Source: an uncultured Duncaniella sp.
Lineage (GTDB): Bacteria > Bacteroidota > Bacteroidia > Bacteroidales > Muribaculaceae
Length of the DNA: 52,343 bases
Direction: 5' to 3'
Assembly: GCA_910587515.1 (NCBI GenBank)
Contig: CAJULW010000032.1
Span: forward strand, 1 to 52,343
Of this stretch, positions 1 through 8,430 are shown piece after piece. The notes under the pieces were generated by a model. The model saw only the letters and a program-made list of their open reading frames with translations. It searched no databases and was not told the DNA's origin. The position numbers and the translations under genes were made by a program. Position 1 is the first letter of the stretch. Each line of letters opens with the position of its first letter.

Positions 1-956
1 ATGCACACGTAGACTGCCCGGGACACGCTGACTACGTTAAGAACATGGTTACCGGTGCTGCCCAGATGGACGGTGCGATCATCGTGGTTGCTGCAACCGA
101 CGGTCCTATGCCCCAGACTCGCGAGCATATCCTTCTCGCTCGTCAGGTGAACGTGCCCCGTCTTGTTGTTTTCCTGAATAAATGTGATATGGTTGACGAC
201 GAAGAAATGTTCGACCTTGTTGAGATGGAAATGCGTGACCTTCTTTCGACTTACGAATATGATGGCGACGAAACTCCTATTATCCGTGGTTCCGCTCTTG
301 GCGCTCTTAATGGCGAGCCCCAGTGGGAAGAGAAGGTTATGGAGCTTATGGCTGCTGTTGACAATTGGATTCCGCTGCCTCCCCGTGACATCGACAAACC
401 ATTCCTTATGCCTGTTGAGGACGTGTTCTCAATCACCGGTCGTGGTACAGTTGCTACCGGTCGTATCGAGACTGGTATCGTAAAGGTTGGCGACGAAGTT
501 CAGATCATGGGTCTTGGCGCAGATATGAAATCAGTTGTGACTGGTGTCGAAATGTTCCGCAAGCTTCTTGATCAGGGCGAGGCTGGTGACAACGTAGGTC
601 TTCTTCTCCGTGGTATCGACAAGAAAGATATCAAGCGTGGTATGGTTATCTGCCATCCGGGCGTAGTGAAACCTCACAGCAAATTCAAAGCTTCTGTCTA
701 TATCCTCAAAAAAGAAGAAGGTGGTCGTCACACTCCGTTCCACAACCACTATCGTCCCCAGTTCTATATCCGTACGCTTGACGTAACAGGTGAGATTACT
801 CTTCCTGAAGGTGTTGAAATGGTAATGCCTGGTGACCACGTTGAGATCAATGTAGAACTTATCAACCCGGTTGCTTGCGATGCAGGTCTTCGTTTCGCTA
901 TCCGTGAGGGCGGCCGCACAGTAGGTTCTGGTCAGATTACCGAAATTCTCGAGTAA
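1..956 (+). CDS. tuf: Elongation factor Tu, 5' truncated by window edge
   Basis: EF-Tu is the GTPase that delivers aminoacyl-tRNA to the ribosomal A site. The frame is open from the first base; the first full codons read AHVDCPGHADYVKNM, the G3 region, so about 75-80 N-terminal residues (P-loop and switch I) lie outside the window. Visible are the G4 motif in FLNKCDMVDD, the G5 region in RGSAL, and domains 2 and 3 through to the conserved C-terminal AIREGGRTVGSG. Apart from the cut, the protein matches the family end to end. It sits upstream of tRNA-Trp and secE, the usual Bacteroidales arrangement. An ATG at 45 is an internal methionine and not the start. Confidence 0.98.
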   Translation, partial: AHVDCPGHADYVKNMVTGAAQMDGAIIVVAATDGPMPQTREHILLARQVNVPRLVVFLNKCDMVDDEEMFDLVEMEMRDLLSTYEYDGDETPIIRGSALGALNGEPQWEEKVMELMAAVDNWIPLPPRDIDKPFLMPVEDVFSITGRGTVATGRIETGIVKVGDEVQIMGLGADMKSVVTGVEMFRKLLDQGEAGDNVGLLLRGIDKKDIKRGMVICHPGVVKPHSKFKASVYILKKEEGGRHTPFHNHYRPQFYIRTLDVTGEITLPEGVEMVMPGDHVEINVELINPVACDAGLRFAIREGGRTVGSGQITEILE

Positions 957-1007
957 TACCTTTTGAAATCATTTGGTCTGCATGTCGCAGGCTTATGAAT
1001 AAATCCT

Positions 1008-1061
1008 AAACCGGCTCTTGATTCATGAGGGTCAATATTCCGAATGTATCGGAGCCGGTTT
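1008..1061 (+). terminator. Hairpin with branched loop between tuf and tRNA-Trp
   Basis: AAACCGGCTC (1008-1017) pairs exactly with GAGCCGGTTT (1052-1061), followed by CTTTTCC. The 34-base loop can form two small hairpins, TTGA/TCAA and CCGA/TCGG, giving a three-way junction. It may be a terminator for tuf or a processing structure ahead of the tRNA. The long loop makes the terminator reading uncertain. Confidence 0.4.
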
Positions 1062-1069
1062 CTTTTCCT

Positions 1070-1145
1070 ACGGGACTAGCTCAGTTGGTAGAGCACCGGT
1101 CTCCAAAACCGGGTGTCGGGAGTTCGAGCCTCTCGTCCCGTGCCA
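1070..1145 (+). tRNA. tRNA-Trp (anticodon CCA)
   Basis: A full cloverleaf can be drawn. The acceptor stem is ACGGGAC (1070-1076) paired with GTCCCGT (1135-1141), then discriminator G and an encoded CCA (1143-1145). The anticodon arm is CCGGT / ACCGG with loop CTCCAAA, placing anticodon CCA at 1103-1105, which reads UGG. The T arm contains the GTTCGAGCC-type consensus. A tryptophan tRNA between tuf and secE is the normal Bacteroidales order and it is probably co-transcribed with its neighbours. Confidence 0.97.
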
Positions 1146-1158
1146 TAAAACACGACAA

Positions 1159-1359
1159 ATGAGTAAACTTAAACTACTTACGGATATAGAGGAGTCTTAT
1201 ACCGAACTTCGATATAAGACTTCTTGGCCTACAAGGGGCCAGCTGATCAAAAGCGCGGTTATCGTGCTGATTGCTTCCATCATTATAGCAGCGATAGTTT
1301 TCGCGATGGATCAGGTGGTCAATACCATTATGCACTTCATTTACAGCCTCGGTCAGTAA
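1159..1359 (+). CDS. secE: Preprotein translocase subunit SecE
   Basis: SecE clamps and stabilises the SecY channel in the inner membrane. This is the short, single-span form of 66 residues. A basic, amphipathic N-terminal part with the typical ELRYKTSWPTR segment (SecE proteins share a W-P motif just before the membrane) is followed by one hydrophobic helix at about residues 31-52. The frame is open upstream through the tRNA, but the ATG at 1159, 13 bases after the tRNA CCA end, gives the normal family length. It lies 21 bp upstream of nusG, as in most bacteria. Confidence 0.95.
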   Translation: MSKLKLLTDIEESYTELRYKTSWPTRGQLIKSAVIVLIASIIIAAIVFAMDQVVNTIMHFIYSLGQ

Positions 1360-1380
1360 TCTATTAACGGAAGAAAGTCA

Positions 1381-1932
1381 ATGGCGGAAGAATTGAAAAA
1401 AGCCTGGTATGTGCTACGTGCCATTTCAGGTAAGGAAGCTAAGGTCAAAGAGATTTTGGATGGAGCCATCCGTAACACCGGCCTCGGCAATTATGTCTTT
1501 CAAGTCTTGATTCCTACCGAAAAGGTTATGTCGGTTCGCAATGGCAAGAAGGTGGTAAAGGAGAAAAACCTTTATTCCGGCTATGTCTTTGTTGAATGCA
1601 TCCTTACTGGTGAGGTTCTGTATGAGCTCCGTAACACTACCAATGTGATTGATTTCCTTCGTGGACGTGGCAAGAACGCTGCCCCTGAAGCTCTTCGCGA
1701 AAGCGAAGTGCTGAGAATGATGGGGACGGCCGATGAAATGATTGACACGACTGACGATGGGAACGATTATATGGTTGGAGAGACGGTTAAAGTGACTTTC
1801 GGTCCTTTTAGCGGTTTCTCCGGAACCATTGAGGAAGTTAATCGTGAGAAGAAGAAGCTGAAGGTAATGGTCAAGATCTTCGGGCGTAAAACCCCGCTTG
1901 AGCTTGAAAATTCGCAGGTAGAGCGTGAATAA
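1381..1932 (+). CDS. nusG: Transcription termination/antitermination factor NusG
   Basis: NusG binds the RNA polymerase clamp, affects pausing and links transcription to Rho or the ribosome. The 183 residues show the N-terminal NGN domain (starting KAWYVLRAISGKEAKVKEIL, with the LYSGYVFVE segment that holds the polymerase-binding surface) and a C-terminal KOW domain from about residue 130 (VGETVKVTFGPFSGFSGTIEEV). The length is the usual one for the family. It follows secE closely and precedes the rplK operon after a 171-bp gap. Confidence 0.97.
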   Translation: MAEELKKAWYVLRAISGKEAKVKEILDGAIRNTGLGNYVFQVLIPTEKVMSVRNGKKVVKEKNLYSGYVFVECILTGEVLYELRNTTNVIDFLRGRGKNAAPEALRESEVLRMMGTADEMIDTTDDGNDYMVGETVKVTFGPFSGFSGTIEEVNREKKKLKVMVKIFGRKTPLELENSQVERE

Positions 1933-2103
1933 TAATCGCGCGGTGTCTTGTCTCTGACTCGATACCACGGGAGACGCCACGGAGCCTTAACCTTTCATCT
2001 TGCCTCTACCTCTTGGTTACGAAAGCGGTCAGGGGGGATTTTTATGGCGACAGGACAGATGGTGTCGTTTTAACCGAATCATTAATAAAAATTTAGATTT
2101 ATC
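1933..2103 (+). promoter_or_regulatory. Long leader between nusG and rplK, possible ribosomal-protein control site
   Basis: This 171-bp stretch has no gene and is the longest gap between secE and rplL. GGTGTCT, just after the nusG stop, can pair with AGACGCC near 1971-1977 (one G-U pair), and a G-run (CAGGGGGGATTTTTATGG) lies near 2030-2047. In other bacteria L1 or L11 leaders control rplKA translation. The position fits, but I cannot match a known leader family, so the regulatory role is inferred. Confidence 0.3.
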
Positions 2104-2547
2104 ATGGCTAAAGAAATTGCTGGACAGATCAAATTGCAAATCAAGGGCGGGGCTGCTAATCCTTCGCCTCCTGTTGGTCCTGCTCTCGGTTCGAAGGGCA
2201 TCAACATTATGGAGTTTTGCAAGCAATTCAATGCCCGCACTCAGGACAAGGCCGGTAAGGTTCTTCCGGTTGTCATCACTTACTACACAGACAAGAGCTT
2301 CGACTTCGTAGTCAAAACCCCTCCCGTGGCTATTCAGCTTCTCGAGGCAACCAAGCTCAAAAGCGGTTCGGCTCAGCCTAACCGTAAGAAAGTGGCAGAA
2401 GTGACCTGGGATCAGGTTAAAGCTATTGCTGAGGACAAAATGCCCGATTTGAACTGTTTCACCGTAGCATCGGCAATGCGTATGGTTGCCGGTACAGCCA
2501 GAAGCATGGGTATCACAGTTAAAGGAACATTCCCCGAAAACATCTAA
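2104..2547 (+). CDS. rplK: 50S ribosomal protein L11
   Basis: L11 binds the GTPase-associated centre of 23S rRNA and is needed for factor-dependent GTP hydrolysis and the stringent response. The 147 residues carry the proline-rich N-terminal domain (GGAANPSPPVGPALGSKGINIMEFCKQFN starts at about residue 15) that contacts L7/L12 and factors, and the C-terminal rRNA-binding domain ending AGTARSMGITVKG. The length is usual. It is the first gene of the L11-L1-L10-L12 block, 14 bp upstream of rplA. Confidence 0.98.
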   Translation: MAKEIAGQIKLQIKGGAANPSPPVGPALGSKGINIMEFCKQFNARTQDKAGKVLPVVITYYTDKSFDFVVKTPPVAIQLLEATKLKSGSAQPNRKKVAEVTWDQVKAIAEDKMPDLNCFTVASAMRMVAGTARSMGITVKGTFPENI

Positions 2548-2561
2548 AAACTTCAATTGAA

Positions 2562-3257
2562 ATGAGTAAACTGACGAAAAATCAAAAGATTGCCCAGGAG
2601 AAAGTTGAAGCCGGGAAGATGTACACTCTTGCTGAAGCTGTCAATTTGGTTAAGGAGATAACCTTCACTAAGTTTGATGCTTCGCTTGACGTGGATGTTC
2701 GCCTTGGCGTTGATCCCCGTAAGGCTAACCAGATGGTGCGTGGCGTTGTTACGCTCCCCCACGGAACAGGCAAGCAGGTGCGAGTGCTCGTGCTTTGCAA
2801 CGCTGACGCTGAAGCCGCTGCCAAAGCTGCCGGTGCTGACTATGTCGGACTGGACGAATATATCGAAAAAATCAAAGGCGGATGGACTGACATTGATGTC
2901 ATCATCACACAACCTGCAATTATGGGTAAGATCGGAGCCCTCGGCCGTGTACTCGGTCCCCGTGGTCTTATGCCTAACCCAAAGAGCGGAACTGTGACCA
3001 ACGATGTCGCTAAGGCTGTAGAGGAAGTGAAGAAGGGTAAAATCGACTTCAAAGTTGACAAGAACGGTATCGTTCACTCATCGGTAGGTAAGGTCTCTTT
3101 CGAACCTTCGAATGCCGCTGACAATATTCGTGAATTTGTCAATACCCTCATCAAACTTAAGCCTGCCGCAGCAAAGGGTACTTATATCAAGAGCATTTAT
3201 CTTTCGAGCACAATGAGTCCGGGTATCAAGATTGACCCTAAGTCAATCGATGAATAA
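2562..3257 (+). CDS. rplA: 50S ribosomal protein L1
   Basis: L1 forms the mobile L1 stalk near the E site and in many bacteria represses its own operon. The 231 residues match the family length and carry the signature region in GPRGLMPNPKSGTVT and the C-terminal KGTYIKSIYLSSTMSPGIKID. It starts 14 bp after rplK and ends 22 bp before rplJ, so the three genes are read as one unit. Confidence 0.98.
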   Translation: MSKLTKNQKIAQEKVEAGKMYTLAEAVNLVKEITFTKFDASLDVDVRLGVDPRKANQMVRGVVTLPHGTGKQVRVLVLCNADAEAAAKAAGADYVGLDEYIEKIKGGWTDIDVIITQPAIMGKIGALGRVLGPRGLMPNPKSGTVTNDVAKAVEEVKKGKIDFKVDKNGIVHSSVGKVSFEPSNAADNIREFVNTLIKLKPAAAKGTYIKSIYLSSTMSPGIKIDPKSIDE

Positions 3258-3279
3258 CTTCTAAAGCTGACTGTACAAA

Positions 3280-3810
3280 ATGAAAAAGGAAGATAAAATT
3301 ATTGCTATTGAGAACATAGCTAAGACTCTTCAGGAGTATAGCTGCTTCTATCTTACTGAAACCGCTGGCCTCGATGCCGAAAAGACCACTGCACTCCGTC
3401 GTGCATGCAATAAGGCTGACGTGAAACTTATGGTCGTGAAGAATACTCTTCTTCACAAGGCACTCGAGTCTTTGGAAGGTGACTATTCCGAACTTTACGG
3501 AGCGCTTCACGGCTCTACTTCCCTTATGCTTTCAAACGTGGGCAATGCTCCCGCGAAATTGATAAAGGATATCCGTAAAGCCGATAAGGATGCTACTCTT
3601 CCCCGTCTCAAGGCTGCTTATGTTGAAGAGACTATCTACATGGGTGAAGATCAGCTCGACGCTCTCGTGGCTATCAAGAGCAAGAACGAACTTATCGCAG
3701 ATGTTGTCGCTCTTCTCCAGTCTCCCGCCAAGAACGTTATCTCCGCACTTTCGTCTGGAGGCAACAAACTTCATGGCATTCTCGAGACTCTCTCAAAGAA
3801 AGAAGCGTAA
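3280..3810 (+). CDS. rplJ: 50S ribosomal protein L10
   Basis: L10 anchors the L7/L12 dimers to the ribosome stalk base. The 176 residues show the N-terminal rRNA-binding domain (FYLTETAGLDAEKTTALRR; VVKNTLLHKAL) and a C-terminal helix that would bind L12 dimers. It lies between rplA and rplL as expected. Only 22 bp separate it from rplA, so a large L10 leader like that of Enterobacteria is not present directly upstream. Confidence 0.97.
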   Translation: MKKEDKIIAIENIAKTLQEYSCFYLTETAGLDAEKTTALRRACNKADVKLMVVKNTLLHKALESLEGDYSELYGALHGSTSLMLSNVGNAPAKLIKDIRKADKDATLPRLKAAYVEETIYMGEDQLDALVAIKSKNELIADVVALLQSPAKNVISALSSGGNKLHGILETLSKKEA

Positions 3811-3892
3811 GCCACTATCATTGTATTCTTGCCTCTTTCCTCAAAAAATCCCAATTTTTCAATATTAAAACAACAATAAAACTATAAAAATC

Positions 3893-4267
3893 ATGGCAGA
3901 TCTTAATGCTTTTGCAGAACAACTTGTTAACCTCACCGTTAAGGAAGTAAACGAACTTGCTCAGATCCTCAAAGAAACTTACGGTATCGAACCCGCTGCT
4001 GCCGCTGTTGCAGTTGCCGCTGGTCCTGCTGCCGCTGGTGCTGCTGAAGAAGAAAAATCTTCTTTCGATGTAGTTCTCAAGTCAGCTGGTGCTTCTAAGC
4101 TTGCTGTTGTGAAACTCGTTAAGGAACTTACCGGCCTTGGTCTCAAGGAAGCTAAGGAAATGGTTGACGGTGCTCCCAGCGTTGTTAAAGAAGGTATGGC
4201 TAAGGCTGATGCCGAAGGTCTCAAGAAACAGCTCGAAGAAGCCGGAGCTGAGGTTGAGCTCAAATAA
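3893..4267 (+). CDS. rplL: 50S ribosomal protein L7/L12
   Basis: L7/L12 is the flexible stalk protein that recruits translation GTPases. The 124 residues have the N-terminal dimerisation helix, an alanine-rich hinge at about residues 35-50, and the C-terminal factor-binding domain (KTSLGLKEAK-type region read here as TGLGLKEAKEMVDGAP). It follows rplJ after 82 bp and is separated from rpoB by 296 bp holding a hairpin. Confidence 0.98.
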   Translation: MADLNAFAEQLVNLTVKEVNELAQILKETYGIEPAAAAVAVAAGPAAAGAAEEEKSSFDVVLKSAGASKLAVVKLVKELTGLGLKEAKEMVDGAPSVVKEGMAKADAEGLKKQLEEAGAEVELK

Positions 4268-4293
4268 GCATTCCCTGCTTTTAAGCTATAATG

Positions 4294-4327
4294 GGTTAAG
4301 ATTCTCCCCCTTGGGAGTTTCTTAACC
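4294..4327 (+). terminator. Hairpin between rplL and rpoB, likely attenuator or processing site
   Basis: GGTTAAGA (4294-4301) pairs with TCTTAACC (4320-4327), with an inner CTCCC/GGGAG stem and a short loop. The U-tract downstream is poor. In many bacteria a partial terminator or RNase site here lets the ribosomal proteins be made in excess over RNA polymerase; that role is inferred. The rest of 4268-4563 is AT-rich and holds no other clear feature than a weak promoter match. Confidence 0.6.
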
Positions 4328-4453
4328 TATTTGCGTTAAGATAGGCGGATTAATATAAAAAATCATAAATATTTATATTTAAAAATAAAAAATAAATGCC
4401 TCTATGAGCTGAAATCCATTGATATTCATGTCATTTTGGTTTATTCTGATGCC

Positions 4454-4479
4454 TTGTTGCTGGAATTCCCATAATTTTG
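4454..4479 (+). promoter_or_regulatory. Weak internal promoter candidate for rpoBC
   Basis: TAATTTTG at 4472-4479 fits the Bacteroidetes -7 consensus TAnnTTTG. The nearest TTG (4454-4456) is only 15 bp upstream, shorter than the usual spacing of about 20, so this is a weak candidate. It would add polymerase transcription independent of the ribosomal protein genes. Confidence 0.25.
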
Positions 4480-4563
4480 AGGTTAAATAAGGTTAATTCG
4501 TCTATATTTACACTACCTATACATATACTCCCGAGTTTCTTTTTAATGTTTAATCTACATTAG

Positions 4564-7500
4564 ATGTCAGATATCACTTTAGCAAAACCCCGCGTAAATT
4601 TCGCGTCGGTTAAAAATCCTCTCCCATACCCCGACTTCCTTGAGGTACAGCTGAAGTCCTTCCAAGACTTCCTACAGCTTGACACGCCTCCGGAAAAAAG
4701 AAAAAACGAGGGGCTCTTCAAAGTGTTTGCGGAAAATTTCCCTATTGCGGACACACGCAACAACTTTGTTCTTGAGTTCCTTGACTATTACATTGATCCT
4801 CCCCGCTACACGATTGACGAGTGTCTCGAACGCGGTCTGACCTACAGTGTGCCTCTCAAGGCCAAACTGAAGCTTTATTGCACCGACCCCGATCACGAGG
4901 ATTTTGCCACTGTGATTCAGGATGTATATCTCGGCCCTATTCCTTATATGACTGACAAAGGTACTTTTGTCATCAATGGAGCCGAGCGTGTTGTCGTGTC
5001 GCAGCTTCACCGTTCACCTGGTGTTTTCTTCGGACAGAGCACCCATGCAAACGGAACAAAACTTTATAGTGCCCGTATCATTCCTTTCCGAGGCAGTTGG
5101 ATTGAGTTTGCTACCGACATCAATAATGTGATGTATGCCTACATTGACCGAAAGAAGAAACTTCCGGTGACCACTCTTCTTCGCGCAATCGGTCTGGAGA
5201 GCGATAAGGACATTATCGAGATTTTCGGTCTTGCCGAGGAAATAAAGGTCAACAAGACTAATCTTAAGAAAGCTGTCGGCCGTAAGCTCGCAGCCCGTGT
5301 CCTGAAGACATGGGTCGAGGATTTTGTCGATGAAGATACCGGTGAGGTTGTATCTATAGAGCGTAATGATGTCATCCTCGACCGTGAGACTGTGCTTGAG
5401 GAAGACAACATCCAGGAAATCCTTGATTCAGGCGTACAGACAATTCTCCTTCACAAAGAGGACGCAAACACATCCGACTATTCAATCATATTCAATACCC
5501 TCCAGAAGGATACATCCAACTCTGAAAAGGAGGCTATCCAATATATCTACAGACAGTTGCGCAATGCCGAGCCACCGGACGACGCCAGTGCGCGAGAAGT
5601 CATCACTAACCTTTTCTTCTCTGAAAAGCGTTACGACCTTGGTGAAGTGGGCCGCTACCGTATCAACAAGAAACTTGGTCTGACGACTTCGATGGATGTA
5701 AAAGTGCTCACTAAAGAGGACATTATAGCTATCATAAAATATCTTATCGAGTTGATCAACTCGAAAACCGATGTCGACGATATCGACCACTTGAGCAACC
5801 GTCGTGTGCGTACTGTTGGCGAGCAACTTTACAACCAGTTCAACGTAGGTCTTGCGCGTATGTCGCGTACGATACGCGAACGTATGAACGTACGCGACAA
5901 CGAAGTGTTCACACCGATCGATCTTATAAATGCCAAGACGATCTCAAGCGTGATAAACACATTCTTTGGCACTAACGCTCTGTCGCAGTTTATGGATCAG
6001 ACCAATCCTTTGGCCGAGATCACCCACAAGCGTCGTATGTCGGCTCTCGGTCCTGGTGGTCTTTCGCGTGAGCGTGCCGGCTTCGAGGTGCGTGACGTTC
6101 ACTATACTCATTACGGTCGTCTCTGTCCTATCGAAACTCCTGAAGGCCCGAACATCGGTCTGATCTCTTCACTTTGTGTTTATGCGAAAATCAATGATCT
6201 CGGTTTCATTGAGACACCATACCGCGATGTCAAAAACGGGGTTGTAAACCTCAAAAATGACGAGGTGGTATACCTTACGGCTGAAATCGAGGAAGGAAAA
6301 ATCATCGCCCAGGGCAATGCTCCCGTCAAGGACGACGGAGAGTTTATCAACGACCGCGTAAAAGCGCGTCTTGATGCCGACTTCCCTATAGTGGCTCCCG
6401 ACCAGGTTGAGCTTATGGACGTTTCTCCGACCCAGATCGCATCAATAGCAGCTTCGCTTATCCCGTTCCTCGAACATGACGACGCGAACCGCGCGCTTAT
6501 GGGATCTAACATGATGCGTCAGGCAGTACCCCTCCTACGCAGCGAATCTCCGATCGTAGGTACAGGCATTGAAGGCCAGCTCATACGCGATAGCCGTACA
6601 CAGATCATGGCAGAGCGCGAAGGCACGATCGAATTTGTCGACGCAAACGTTATCCGCATACGTTACGACCGTACAGAAGACGAAGAATTCGTTTCATTTG
6701 AAGACAGCGTCAAGGAATATCATCTGCCCAAGTTCCGTAAAACCAACCAGAGCACGACAATCGACCTTCGTCCAATCTGCAGCAAGGGACAGCGCGTGAA
6801 ACGAGGCGACATCCTTACAGAGGGCTATTCTACGGAAAAAGGCGAGCTCGCTCTCGGGCGCAACCTGAAAGTAGCTTTCATGCCTTGGAAGGGATATAAC
6901 TATGAGGACGCCATTGTTCTCAATGAACGCGTCGTGCGTGAAGACATCCTCACTTCAGTGCATGTCGATGAATACACTCTCGAAGTGCGCGAAACCAAAC
7001 GTGGTATGGAGGAACTTACTTCCGATATACCCAACGTTTCTGAAGACGCAACAAAAGATCTTGACGAACGCGGTATAATCCGTGTCGGTGCGCACATCGT
7101 CCCGGGTGATATAATGATCGGTAAGATCACACCTAAGGGCGAAAGCGATCCTACACCTGAAGAAAAACTTCTTCGCGCTATCTTCGGAGACAAGGCCGGT
7201 GATGTCAAGGATGCATCTCTCAAAGCCTCCCCATCTCTTAAGGGAGTCGTGATCGGTACACATCTCTTCCAGAAAGCGGAAAAGAAAAAGACCAAGAAAA
7301 GCGCGAGCGCGGTGCTCCCGAAACTTGACGAAGAATACGAAGAACGTCTCAATTCTCTGAAAGATCTTCTTGTGGAGAAACTGATGGCCCTCACAAACGG
7401 TAAGACCTCTCAAGGTGTCAAAGATTTCCTCGGGACGGACATTATTCCAAAGGGTGCGAAATTCTCTGCCGGAACTCTGCGTGAGATCGACTATGATACG

Positions 7501-8379
7501 GTCAACCTCTCGAAATGGACGGCCGACGCCCATAAGAACGACATGATCCGTGCGACAATCGTGAACTATCTGCGTAAATCAAAAGAGGTTGACGCTGAGC
7601 TTCGCCGCAAGAAATTCGATATTTCCATTGGTGACGAACTGCCCTCAGGCATTATGAAACTCGCCAAGGTCTATATCGCAAAGAAACGTAAGATCAGTGT
7701 CGGTGACAAAATGGCCGGACGTCACGGCAACAAGGGTATTGTATCTCGCATCGTGCGTCAGGAAGACATGCCATTCCTTGCCGACGGAACTCCGGTGGAT
7801 ATCGTCCTGAATCCCCTTGGTGTGCCTTCGCGTATGAACCTCGGACAGATCTTCGAGACCGTTCTCGGATGGGCTGGCCGCGAGCTTGGCGAAAAATTCG
7901 CCACTCCGATCTTTGATGGTGCCACACTTGAGGATCTGAACGAATGGACCGACAAAGCTGGAATCCCACGTTATGGTAAGACATACCTTTATGACGGAGG
8001 CACAGGCGAACGTTTCGACCAGCCTGCCACGGTTGGTGTGATCTACATGCTTAAGCTTGGCCACATGGTCGAAGACAAGATGCACGCACGTTCGATCGGT
8101 CCGTATTCACTCATAACTCAGCAGCCTCTCGGTGGTAAAGCGCAGTTCGGTGGTCAGCGATTCGGAGAGATGGAAGTCTGGGCACTCGAAGCTTTCGGTG
8201 CTGCACACATCCTTCAGGAGATCATCACTGTTAAATCTGACGATGTCACCGGTCGCAGCAAAACCTATGAGGCTATTGTCAAGGGTGAGGCCATGCCTCC
8301 GGCGGGTATACCCGAATCGCTCAACGTGCTTCTCCACGAACTTCGTGGTCTTGGCTTGAGCATCAACCTTGAGCAATAA
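4564..8379 (+). CDS. rpoB: DNA-directed RNA polymerase subunit beta
   Basis: The beta subunit of RNA polymerase, 1271 residues, the usual Bacteroidetes size. The rifampicin region starts near residue 467 (FFGTNALSQFMDQTNPLAEI). By alignment from memory with E. coli, D516, H526 and S531 correspond to D478, H488 and S493, all in the wild-type state. The active-centre stretch KISVGDKMAGRHGNKGI is intact, as is the C-terminal LGGKAQFGGQRFGEMEVWALEA. The gene has its own long upstream region and is followed after 51 bp by rpoC. Confidence 0.99.
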   Translation: MSDITLAKPRVNFASVKNPLPYPDFLEVQLKSFQDFLQLDTPPEKRKNEGLFKVFAENFPIADTRNNFVLEFLDYYIDPPRYTIDECLERGLTYSVPLKAKLKLYCTDPDHEDFATVIQDVYLGPIPYMTDKGTFVINGAERVVVSQLHRSPGVFFGQSTHANGTKLYSARIIPFRGSWIEFATDINNVMYAYIDRKKKLPVTTLLRAIGLESDKDIIEIFGLAEEIKVNKTNLKKAVGRKLAARVLKTWVEDFVDEDTGEVVSIERNDVILDRETVLEEDNIQEILDSGVQTILLHKEDANTSDYSIIFNTLQKDTSNSEKEAIQYIYRQLRNAEPPDDASAREVITNLFFSEKRYDLGEVGRYRINKKLGLTTSMDVKVLTKEDIIAIIKYLIELINSKTDVDDIDHLSNRRVRTVGEQLYNQFNVGLARMSRTIRERMNVRDNEVFTPIDLINAKTISSVINTFFGTNALSQFMDQTNPLAEITHKRRMSALGPGGLSRERAGFEVRDVHYTHYGRLCPIETPEGPNIGLISSLCVYAKINDLGFIETPYRDVKNGVVNLKNDEVVYLTAEIEEGKIIAQGNAPVKDDGEFINDRVKARLDADFPIVAPDQVELMDVSPTQIASIAASLIPFLEHDDANRALMGSNMMRQAVPLLRSESPIVGTGIEGQLIRDSRTQIMAEREGTIEFVDANVIRIRYDRTEDEEFVSFEDSVKEYHLPKFRKTNQSTTIDLRPICSKGQRVKRGDILTEGYSTEKGELALGRNLKVAFMPWKGYNYEDAIVLNERVVREDILTSVHVDEYTLEVRETKRGMEELTSDIPNVSEDATKDLDERGIIRVGAHIVPGDIMIGKITPKGESDPTPEEKLLRAIFGDKAGDVKDASLKASPSLKGVVIGTHLFQKAEKKKTKKSASAVLPKLDEEYEERLNSLKDLLVEKLMALTNGKTSQGVKDFLGTDIIPKGAKFSAGTLREIDYDTVNLSKWTADAHKNDMIRATIVNYLRKSKEVDAELRRKKFDISIGDELPSGIMKLAKVYIAKKRKISVGDKMAGRHGNKGIVSRIVRQEDMPFLADGTPVDIVLNPLGVPSRMNLGQIFETVLGWAGRELGEKFATPIFDGATLEDLNEWTDKAGIPRYGKTYLYDGGTGERFDQPATVGVIYMLKLGHMVEDKMHARSIGPYSLITQQPLGGKAQFGGQRFGEMEVWALEAFGAAHILQEIITVKSDDVTGRSKTYEAIVKGEAMPPAGIPESLNVLLHELRGLGLSINLEQ

Positions 8380-8430
8380 TATACGCCTCCCGGCATAAAT
8401 TTTATAACATCGCATTGAATAATCTAAAAT

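Noticed and set aside
251..839. Minus-strand open frames across tuf
   Set aside because: They mirror the strongly conserved EF-Tu reading frame on + and show no family signature of their own.
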